From: an uncultured Polycyclovorans sp.
Lineage (GTDB): Bacteria > Pseudomonadota > Gammaproteobacteria > Nevskiales > Nevskiaceae
Assembly: GCA_936928855.1 (NCBI GenBank)
Contig: CAKZHZ010000112.1
Coordinates: forward strand, 1-8,427
Direction: 5' to 3'
DNA: 8,427 nt
Made by a program: the position numbers and the translations under genes
Shown here: positions 1 through 5,608 of the stretch, piece by piece
How positions within the stretch are numbered: the stretch's first letter is position 1
How the letters are laid out: each line of letters opens with the position of its first letter
Notes under the pieces: generated by a model
The model's input: the letters and a program-made list of their open reading frames with translations, nothing else
Told to the model about the DNA's origin: nothing
The model's database searches: none

Positions 1-1
1 G

Positions 2-706
2 CTGGAGGTCTTGGCCCACCGTGGAGAACACACGATGCGCATCCCGGGCGTGGTGGGTGCCGAAGCGGGCGTCATCGTGCTGACCGGCAGCGGCGAGCGC
101 GCGTTCTGCGTCGGCGGCGACATCAACTGGGAAAAGGGCAACGACGACGGCAAGAGCGGCCTTGAAGATCTCAACTTCACCTTCAACCGCCAGATCGCCG
201 AATGCCTCAAGCCGGTAATCGCGCGCGTCAACGGCTACGCCATTGGTGGCGGTCACCACATTGCCTACTTCTGCGACTTCACCATCGCCGCCGAACACGC
301 CATCTTCGGCCAGAACGGTCCGCGCGTCGGCTCGCCGGCCGGCGGTTACATCGTCAGCCACGCGGCCAACGTGCTCGGCCACAAGCGCGCCCGCGAGCTG
401 TGGATGCTGTGCCGCCGCTACACCGCCGCGCAGGCCCTGGAATGGGGGCTGGCCAACGCCGTGGTGCCCAAGGAGCAGCTCGACGCCGAAGTGCGCAAGT
501 GGGCGGACGAACTGCTCGCGGTCAGCCCGACCTGCCTGAAGATTCTCAAGCGCTCGTTCTACTACCAGATGGAGCCGATCATGCAGCGCGACATGAACGA
601 CATGATCAAGGAGATTGCGCCGGACTACTTCCGCACCGGCGAGCAGGCCGAAGGCGCCGCGGCCTTCCTGGCCAAGCGCAAGCCCGACTTCACCCCGTTC
701 CGCTGA
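2..706 (+). CDS. MenB/BadI-like crotonase (cyclic beta-ketoacyl-CoA hydrolase or enoyl-CoA hydratase family), 5'-partial
   Basis: The frame is open to the window edge, so the true start lies upstream. TTG at 11 and ATG at 34 are in frame, but starting there would remove the first beta strand of the fold. Numbering from 11, the crotonase oxyanion-hole segments are FCVGGD (residues 32-37) and GYAIGGG (75-81). The GQNGPRVGS segment (100-108), the KRARELW segment and the C-terminal KRKPDF resemble 1,4-dihydroxynaphthoyl-CoA synthase (MenB) and 2-ketocyclohexanecarboxyl-CoA hydrolase (BadI) more than ordinary enoyl-CoA hydratases. The active-site Ser (S108) and a C-terminal Tyr (Y206) are kept. 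The Asp two residues after the Ser in MenB/BadI is Ala (A110). The stretch between the RGEHT-like segment and GVIVLTG looks several residues short. No other menaquinone gene is present, so a ring-opening or hydration role in CoA-ester catabolism is the better inference. It is followed 31 nt later by the SDR-fold gene. Confidence 0.85.
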   Translation: MEVLAHRGEHTMRIPGVVGAEAGVIVLTGSGERAFCVGGDINWEKGNDDGKSGLEDLNFTFNRQIAECLKPVIARVNGYAIGGGHHIAYFCDFTIAAEHAIFGQNGPRVGSPAGGYIVSHAANVLGHKRARELWMLCRRYTAAQALEWGLANAVVPKEQLDAEVRKWADELLAVSPTCLKILKRSFYYQMEPIMQRDMNDMIKEIAPDYFRTGEQAEGAAAFLAKRKPDFTPFR

Positions 707-737
707 AACGGCGCGTCGCCCGCTTGGAGATGTGCCG

Positions 738-1535
738 ATGAACTGCCTCGAACTGAAAGACAAGGTGGCGGTGGTCACGGGCGCGACGGCCTTCATCGGC
801 CGCGCCTGCGCGATCCGGCTGGCCGAACAGGGCGCCGCCGTGGTCGTCAGCGGTCGCAATGCGGAGGCGGGCGCGGCCGTGGTGGCGGAGATCGAAGCGG
901 CGGGGGGCCGCGCCTGTTTCGAGGCGGCGGACCTGTTCGACGCCGGGCAGATGCAGGCCATGGCGGATCGCGTCGCGGCCCGCTTCGGGCGTATCGACGT
1001 GCTGGTGGCCAGCGGTGCCGGTGCCAGCCACGATTCGCCCTCGTTCCGCCTGTTCAAGGACATGGACCTTGAGCACTACGACCAGTATCTGCGCGCGCAT
1101 TTTCTTGCGCGGGTGTACGCGATTCGTGCCCTGCAGCCCCATCTGCGCGATGCCGGTGGCGGCAGCATGGTCATGATCGGCACCGACGCCGGTCGCGTGG
1201 CGACGGTGGGCGAATCGGTATTGGGCGGTTCGACCAGCGGCATGATGCACATGTGTCGCGTGCTGGCGCGCGAGTTCGGCCGCGAGAAGATTCGCATCAA
1301 CATCGTGGCGATGAGTTTCATTTCCGACGCCATCCCGCGCTGGGGTGCCGGGTCGGCGGCCCTGATGGCCGATCAGGGCAAGGGCGGCATGCTGGAGAAC
1401 CTGCGCAAGCGCATGCTGTTCGACGTCACCTGCCGGGACATCGCCAATGCGGCGGCGTTTTTCGCCGGGCCGCAGTCTGCCGCGATCACCGGGCAGACGC
1501 TCAGCGTCAACGGCGGCCTGAGCACGCCCGGCTGA
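738..1535 (+). CDS. SDR-fold protein lacking the classical catalytic tetrad
   Basis: This 265-residue protein has the length and outline of a classical short-chain dehydrogenase/reductase. A modified nucleotide-binding loop reads TGATAFIG (residues 14-21, with Phe for the middle Gly). An Asp-Leu pair at 65-66 matches the adenine-binding D-x position. The family C-terminus ITGQTLSVNGG lies at 250-260. ATG at 738 is preceded by GGAG at 726-729, about 8 nt upstream. An open frame extends further upstream but would run back into the crotonase gene. By alignment with typical family members, the catalytic Tyr and Lys of YxxxK fall on Leu162 and Thr166, the Ser on about Thr149 and the Asn on about His121. 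The NNAG strand is also altered (ASGAG, 91-95). The cofactor site may persist, but ordinary Tyr-dependent carbonyl reduction is not expected. It could use other chemistry, as in 2,4-dienoyl-CoA reductase-like SDRs, or act as a non-catalytic partner. It is probably co-transcribed with the crotonase. The family call is firm; the reaction is unknown. Confidence 0.85.
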   Translation: MNCLELKDKVAVVTGATAFIGRACAIRLAEQGAAVVVSGRNAEAGAAVVAEIEAAGGRACFEAADLFDAGQMQAMADRVAARFGRIDVLVASGAGASHDSPSFRLFKDMDLEHYDQYLRAHFLARVYAIRALQPHLRDAGGGSMVMIGTDAGRVATVGESVLGGSTSGMMHMCRVLAREFGREKIRINIVAMSFISDAIPRWGAGSAALMADQGKGGMLENLRKRMLFDVTCRDIANAAAFFAGPQSAAITGQTLSVNGGLSTPG

Positions 1536-1548
1536 AGGCCGGGCGTGC
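1522..1548. terminator. Perfect 11-bp inverted repeat between convergent genes
   Basis: The arms GCACGCCCGGC (1522-1532) and GCCGGGCGTGC (1538-1548) are exact reverse complements around a 5-nt loop. The hairpin spans the stop codon of the SDR-fold gene (1533-1535) and ends 9 nt before the stop codon of the opposing Nudix gene. Its position between convergent genes and its very GC-rich stem suggest a shared bidirectional transcription terminator. No T-run follows on either strand, so it is not a textbook intrinsic terminator. It may instead pause RNA polymerase or protect 3' ends. Confidence 0.55.
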
Positions 1549-1557
1549 GCGGTGACG

Positions 1558-2370
1558 TCAGGGTTTGCCCGGCGGCGCCTGCGGGGGCGCGAATTCCGTG
1601 ACGCCGTAGCCGGCCTCGGCCGGAATGATCAGCCGCTTGCCCTGCGGCCCCTTGATCACTTCGGGCACCACCGTGACCACCGCGTGTGTGCGCGCGGCAT
1701 CAAGGGCGGCCTCCACGCGGTCAGAAAAGCCCAGCTTCTTCACATTGAGTTCGGTCGCCGGCACCAGGGTGTGGACACCGGCCGCGGCTTGAGACAGGGC
1801 GTGCGCGGGACGCAGCCACAGCGAGTCCACCAGTTCGCTGCCGTCGTGCACGGCGAGTTGTTCGGCCGGTGCCACGGCGAGGTAGAAGTGCGTGTCGAAG
1901 CGCTTGGGCATGAAGGTCGGGGTGATCCAGTGCGCGAAGGGCACCAGTTCTTCGCAGGCCAGTTCAAGGTCTTCGGCTTCGAGCATGTCGGCGATGCCGA
2001 GGTCGCCCTTGTCCAGCGCCTTGCGGTAGCGCGGCCCGAGTTCGGCCAGGCGGGTCGGCCCAAGCAGGCGCTGCTCGCCGCGCGCACGCGCCAGCAAGAT
2101 GCCGCACTCCTCGAAGGCTTCGCGAATCGCGGCAACGCGCAGGGTGATCTGCTCGGGTGCCAGGCCGGCGATGCCGGTACAGCGCGGTTGCACGCGCGGG
2201 TCTTCATCGCCCGGTGCGAGCTTGCCGCCGGGGAAGACCAGGGCCCCGGCCGCGAAGTCGATTTCGTGATGACGCACCACCATGAAGACCTCCAGGCCCT
2301 CGGCGCCGTCGCGCAGCAGCAGGATGGTGGCCGCGAGGCGGGGGGTGCTGCTGGGGGGTGCAGATGACAT
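1558..2370 (-). CDS. Nudix hydrolase, NUDT19-like (possible CoA/acyl-CoA diphosphatase)
   Basis: This 270-residue Nudix-family protein would cleave X-linked nucleoside diphosphates. An N-terminal strand is followed by FPGGKLAPGDED (residues 46-57), about 25 residues of inserted sequence, and REAFEECGILL (83-93), which carries the metal-binding Glu residues of the Nudix box. A split box with an insertion before the REx2EE helix, and a long C-terminal half with an FAHWITP segment, are typical of the NUDT19/RP2p branch, whose mammalian member is a peroxisomal CoA diphosphatase. The start at 2370 is chosen because AAGGGA lies 7 nt upstream (2378-2383). The frame stays open upstream to 2496 but would overlap the racemase-like gene, and that extension looks non-coding. 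It is the last gene of the minus-strand block, 58 nt after the preceding stop. Trimming CoA or acyl-CoA pools would suit a CoA-ester pathway, but this is inferred from context and branch resemblance only. Confidence 0.85.
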   Translation of the reverse strand: MSSAPPSSTPRLAATILLLRDGAEGLEVFMVVRHHEIDFAAGALVFPGGKLAPGDEDPRVQPRCTGIAGLAPEQITLRVAAIREAFEECGILLARARGEQRLLGPTRLAELGPRYRKALDKGDLGIADMLEAEDLELACEELVPFAHWITPTFMPKRFDTHFYLAVAPAEQLAVHDGSELVDSLWLRPAHALSQAAAGVHTLVPATELNVKKLGFSDRVEAALDAARTHAVVTVVPEVIKGPQGKRLIIPAEAGYGVTEFAPPQAPPGKP

Positions 2371-2377
2371 GGTGAAG

Positions 2378-2383
2378 TCCCTT
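2378..2383 (-). promoter_or_regulatory. Ribosome-binding site deciding the Nudix gene start
   Basis: AAGGGA on the minus strand lies 7 nt before the ATG at 2370. It supports this start over in-frame codons further upstream. The 58-nt spacer between the racemase-like stop and this ATG also holds a weak 5-bp inverted repeat (GTCGG/CCGAC, 2405-2419). I see no convincing promoter in the spacer. Confidence 0.6.
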
Positions 2384-2428
2384 GGGAAGGCAATGTGGGG
2401 GTGAGTCGGCCGGTCCGACGTGGCCGTG

Positions 2429-3598
2429 TCAGCGCGGGGCCGGTGCGAGCGCGCCTGAGGTCCGCAGCGCATCGATCTCGACCGCGGTGAGGCCAAGATC
2501 GATCAGTACGGCGTCGGCATCGGCACCGACCGCCCCGGCGACGCGGTCGAAGCGCGCACCGCGACGTTGGTCGGCGCGCACCGGGAAGGGCAGGTGGCGC
2601 TGCCCTTCGTGTTCCATCACCAGTTCGCGGGCGCGGGTCTGTGGCGCGCGCGCGGCCTCGGCGGGCGACAGCACGAGCTGCGCCGGCACGTCGTGGCGCG
2701 CCAGACGTTGCAGCCATTCGTCCGAACTTTGCGTGCGCATGACGGCGGCGATGCGCGCGTGCAGGGCGTCGCCATCGGTCAGGCGTCCCGATTCCTCGGC
2801 CCAGGCGGGCGCCGCGAAGTCGGGGGCAATGTCGGCGGTGGCGGCGACGAAGCCCTGCCAGAACTGCGGTTCGATGATGCCCAGGGTGAGCGCGCGACCG
2901 TCGCGGGTCTCGAACACGTCGTTGGTCGGGTACAGGTGCGCGCGCGACGGCGTTTCCGCCTCCAGTCCGTGGCGTGCGGTGTTGAACGCGAGCGCCGCGT
3001 CGGCCAGCGCCAGATCGAGGTACACCCCTTTGCCGGTACGACCGCGCTCGTGCAGCGCGGCGAGCATGGCGACGATTGCGAAGCTGGCACCCGCGAGGTC
3101 GGCAACCGGCATGCCGGAGCGACGCGGCGCGCCGTTCCAGTGGCCGGCGAACATCAGTCCGCCGGAGGCGGCGATGTAGTTCAGGTCGTGGCCGGGGGCA
3201 TCGCGGGCGGGCCCATCCTGGCCGTAGCCGGAAATCGAGCAATAGATCAGGCGCGGGTTCAGCGCCGACAGGCAGGGGTGATCCACCTTCAGGCGCGCGG
3301 CGACGCCGGGGCGAAAGCCTTCCACGACCAGATCGGCCCATCGCGCGAGGCGTTCGATCAGGGGCCGCGTCGCCGGATTCTTCAGATCGAGCGCGAGGAT
3401 CTGCTTGTTGCGGTTGACCATCGCGAACATCGGGCCGGCCATGCGCCGCGCGAAGTCGCCGCCCAGCGGCTCGATCTTGATGACCTCGGCGCCGAGGTCG
3501 GCCAGGGTCACGGTCGCGAACGGCCCCGGCAGCAGCAGCGAGAAATCCAGCAAGCGCAGGCCGGCGAGCGGCTGCCAAGGGTTGGGGGCTTCGGTCAT
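2429..3598 (-). CDS. Alpha-methylacyl-CoA racemase-like protein (CaiB/BaiF type III CoA-transferase family)
   Basis: This 389-residue CaiB/BaiF-fold protein has the N-terminal signature LxxLRLLDFSLLLPGP and the ADLGAEVIKIE strand (33-43). It carries the residues that separate racemases from transferases in this family. His137 lies in PGHDLNY (135-141). Asp167 lies in PVADLAG, exactly 30 residues later, the same spacing as catalytic His126/Asp156 of the Mycobacterium tuberculosis enzyme MCR. Glu243 lies in IIEPQF, matching MCR Glu241. The expected reaction is interconversion of (2R)- and (2S)-2-methylacyl-CoA esters, as required before stereospecific acyl-CoA dehydrogenation of steroid side chains, pristane-like isoprenoids or other methyl-branched acids. 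The ATG at 3598 overlaps the stop of the FadL-like gene as ATGA, and AAGGAA lies 9 nt upstream (3608-3613), so translation is probably coupled. The actual substrate is unknown. Confidence 0.88.
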   Translation of the reverse strand: MTEAPNPWQPLAGLRLLDFSLLLPGPFATVTLADLGAEVIKIEPLGGDFARRMAGPMFAMVNRNKQILALDLKNPATRPLIERLARWADLVVEGFRPGVAARLKVDHPCLSALNPRLIYCSISGYGQDGPARDAPGHDLNYIAASGGLMFAGHWNGAPRRSGMPVADLAGASFAIVAMLAALHERGRTGKGVYLDLALADAALAFNTARHGLEAETPSRAHLYPTNDVFETRDGRALTLGIIEPQFWQGFVAATADIAPDFAAPAWAEESGRLTDGDALHARIAAVMRTQSSDEWLQRLARHDVPAQLVLSPAEAARAPQTRARELVMEHEGQRHLPFPVRADQRRGARFDRVAGAVGADADAVLIDLGLTAVEIDALRTSGALAPAPR

Positions 3599-5154
3599 CG
3601 TGCGTGTTCCTTTCCAAGGGCGAGCCTGAGGCTCAGGCCCAGCTGCCAGACATCGAGTTCAGTGCGCAGGCGTTGATCGGTGCCATCGCTGCTGGCGTCG
3701 ACGCCCGGCGGCAGCAGCTGAACCTGAACCTGGCTCAGGGGGTTGCGTCCTTCAATCGCTTCGGGCAACGCGCGTTGCAGCATCAGGTCGAACCCCCAGC
3801 GGGACGAGGCAGCCCAGGACAGCCCGAGCGCCAGATGGCGACGGCTGGTGGCGGGTGCCACCATCGAGGCCAGCACCTGGTCGACGCCCATCGGCCGCTC
3901 GCTGTGCGCGTAGCCGAGCCGCAGCTGCACCGGCCCGTGCGTGTACTCGTAACCGATCTTGTAGACGGTCAGATTGCGCCAGCCCAGCCCGGCGCCGTGT
4001 GCGCCACCAAAGCAGTCTGGCGAGGGGCCAGCGGCCGGTGCCCGAGGACGCGAAAGCTGCACCAGGCGAGGCAACAGACATTGCTCGGTCAGGCGTTGCG
4101 CGTCGACCCGGTTGGACAGGGCGCGGCTGTCTTCGTGGCGGATGTGCTCGACATCAATCAGCAGACGCTGTCGGGCAAAAGGGCCCAGCGCGATGCCCGC
4201 GTTGAGGCTGGAGGGCACGTCCAGGGTGCCGCCCGGCATCAGCCCTGCATAACGGTCCGAGCCGCGCATTCGGATCGGCGTCTGGTAACCGGCGCCCACG
4301 GTGAAGGTATCGGCCACCTGCCAAAGGAGGCCCAAGCGTGCGCCCAGTCCCCAGTAGAGGCCGGTGCCGCGGTCGCTCGTGGCTGCCGGATCATTGGAGA
4401 AATTGGCCAGGGCCCCGAAGCCGTCGGCGCGCAGCGCCTGGACGGCCAGCACCGGGGCAAGTCCCAGGCTCAGGCCGTGATCGAAGCTGTGGGCATAGTG
4501 TGCGGCCAGAAACCCCTGCGCCAGTTGCAGTTTCAGGGTGCTGCGGCTGTTGCCACAGAGCCCGAGGGCATCGGTGCTGCCGGGCACCGGCGCTCCGCCG
4601 CCGAGCAGTCCCTGGCAGCGGGCAGAGATCACCGGTGTCGCGCCGCCGAACGTGGCGCTGCCGCCGCTGGCCTCGGCGGCAAATCCGGCGAAATTCAGCG
4701 AGAGGCCCAAAGCCGAGCGCGGTGTGAGACGCCGGTTGTAGGCGAACTGGGGCCCCGGCAGCAAGCCCGAGACCGACTGTTGCGATTGCGATGAGAAGGC
4801 GAACACGCCCAGTCCCGTCCCGGCATCCTCGGCCCGGATGCGACCGTCCGGGCGCCCGAGGTCCAGACCCATGACGAGCTGCGTCTCCAGGCGCGCGCCG
4901 GCGGCCGGATTGCGCACGCTGGAGAACGCATCAGCGGCGTCAGCGGCCCCGGCGCCCGCCAGGCCGTTCTGCACGGCGCCGGTGCCCAGGGGCGCGAGGC
5001 CGCTGGCGGCCCAGCCCGTTGCCGGATGCAAGGCCGCCGCCGACCACAGGGCGAGCAGCGGAAGTGCGGCGCGCCCGCAGGCGCGGGGACTCAGCGACCG
5101 CCGTCGACGCAGAGGCTGCTGCGTTGACGACGATGGGCACCGCCGCGTCTTCAT
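3595..5154 (-). CDS. FadL/OmpP1-family outer-membrane hydrophobic-compound channel
   Basis: From ATG 5154 the protein is 519 residues, within the FadL family range. It has an Arg-rich N-region, a hydrophobic core (ALPLLALWSAAAL) and a likely signal peptidase site after GWA near residue 49. The mature N-terminus has the FadL hatch pattern: small-residue segment GTGAVQNGLAGAGAADAADAFSS followed by NPAA (82-85), shown here in two parts because together they exceed a short motif. The remainder alternates beta-strand-like stretches and ends in a strand-like LDVWQLGLSLRL. Two cysteine pairs (180/200 and 359/381) lie in Gly/Pro-rich segments likely to be loops. Family members take up long-chain fatty acids, aromatics, terpenoids or other hydrophobic molecules across the outer membrane. 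AAGGAG at 5166-5171 favours the 5154 start. An in-frame ATG at 5181 would add nine residues. It sits mid-block and overlaps the racemase-like gene by 4 nt, implying that it imports the cluster's substrate. Confidence 0.87.
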   Translation of the reverse strand: MKTRRCPSSSTQQPLRRRRSLSPRACGRAALPLLALWSAAALHPATGWAASGLAPLGTGAVQNGLAGAGAADAADAFSSVRNPAAGARLETQLVMGLDLGRPDGRIRAEDAGTGLGVFAFSSQSQQSVSGLLPGPQFAYNRRLTPRSALGLSLNFAGFAAEASGGSATFGGATPVISARCQGLLGGGAPVPGSTDALGLCGNSRSTLKLQLAQGFLAAHYAHSFDHGLSLGLAPVLAVQALRADGFGALANFSNDPAATSDRGTGLYWGLGARLGLLWQVADTFTVGAGYQTPIRMRGSDRYAGLMPGGTLDVPSSLNAGIALGPFARQRLLIDVEHIRHEDSRALSNRVDAQRLTEQCLLPRLVQLSRPRAPAAGPSPDCFGGAHGAGLGWRNLTVYKIGYEYTHGPVQLRLGYAHSERPMGVDQVLASMVAPATSRRHLALGLSWAASSRWGFDLMLQRALPEAIEGRNPLSQVQVQLLPPGVDASSDGTDQRLRTELDVWQLGLSLRLALGKEHAR

Positions 5155-5165
5155 GCTCCGCGCAT

Positions 5166-5171
5166 CTCCTT
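5166..5171 (-). promoter_or_regulatory. Ribosome-binding site favouring the 5154 start of the FadL-like gene
   Basis: AAGGAG on the minus strand lies 11 nt before ATG 5154. The alternative ATG at 5181 has only GAGGG upstream of it, so the shorter form is preferred, though not proven. Confidence 0.5.
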
Positions 5172-5195
5172 CCCGCCTCATGTTCGACGAAGCCC

Positions 5196-5603
5196 TCAGA
5201 CGGCACTCACCGTGAACTTGGGCAGCGTGGCCTCCGGCGTCACATCGTCAAACTGCACGGTGACCCGCTGGTCGATGCGCACCGACGCAACGTCGGTCGT
5301 GACGATGTTGGTCATCATCCGCGGGCCTTCGTCGAGTTCGACCAGGGCGACGACGTAGGGCGCGTCGGGCTTGAACGCGGGGCCGGCCGGGCGCCGCGCC
5401 ACCGTGTACGTGTAAATGCGGCCGGTGCCGGCGGCCTGCTTCCATTCCAGGTCGTCGGAATGGCAGTGCGGGCAGAGTTCGCGCGGATAGTGATGGAAGC
5501 GCTGGCAGGCGCGGCAGTGCTTGAGCAGCAGCCGATGCTGCTTGAGGGCGTCCCAGTAGGGCTGGCTCTCGGGGTCAATGACCGGCAGGGGTTTGTCGTA
5601 CAT
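5196..5603 (-). CDS. DUF35 zinc-ribbon/OB-fold protein, partner of the adjacent thiolase-fold protein
   Basis: This 135-residue protein begins with a PYWDAL helix-like segment (residues 15-20). It continues with a rubredoxin-like zinc ribbon, Cys30-x2-Cys33 and Cys44-x2-Cys47, and then an OB fold with the family hallmarks GRIYTYTVARRP (61-72) and APYVVALVELDEGPR (81-95). Proteins of this kind are small obligate partners of thiolase-fold enzymes and MaoC-type hydratases. Known examples are the DUF35 domain of ChsH2, which binds the aldolase Ltp2 in steroid side-chain degradation, and the OB-fold partner in archaeal acetoacetyl-CoA thiolase/HMG-CoA synthase complexes. The start at 5603 lies 5 nt after the thiolase-fold stop, with GGAG 9 nt upstream inside that gene, so the two are probably translated as a coupled pair. 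In-frame alternative starts upstream would lie inside the thiolase-fold gene. A scaffold or acyl-CoA channelling role is inferred. Confidence 0.9.
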   Translation of the reverse strand: MYDKPLPVIDPESQPYWDALKQHRLLLKHCRACQRFHHYPRELCPHCHSDDLEWKQAAGTGRIYTYTVARRPAGPAFKPDAPYVVALVELDEGPRMMTNIVTTDVASVRIDQRVTVQFDDVTPEATLPKFTVSAV

Positions 5604-5608
5604 GGGGA

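Noticed and set aside
2405..2419. Small inverted repeat GTCGG/CCGAC between the racemase-like and Nudix genes
   Set aside because: A 5-bp stem in such GC-rich DNA is expected by chance, and no T-run follows.
1740..3617. 625-codon minus-strand frame spanning the Nudix and racemase-like genes
   Set aside because: It is a shifted frame crossing two well-supported genes. The translation is Arg/Pro/Ala-rich with no domain, and both real genes have start signals and motifs in their own frames.
2567..3676. Long plus-strand open frame (369 codons) opposite the racemase-like gene
   Set aside because: It is antisense to a gene with clear catalytic motifs. Its translation is Arg/Gly/Ala-rich without family motifs, as expected from third-position GC bias.
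3604..4794. Long plus-strand open frame opposite the FadL-like gene
   Set aside because: It is a composition-driven antisense shadow, Gln/Arg/Ala-rich, with no recognisable domain. The opposing frame has a signal peptide and FadL hatch motif.
5060..5110. Possible twin-arginine (Tat) signal in the FadL-like precursor (RRRRSLS)
   Set aside because: Hydrophobic FadL-type barrels are Sec-exported, and the sequence lacks the full Tat consensus after the arginine pair.
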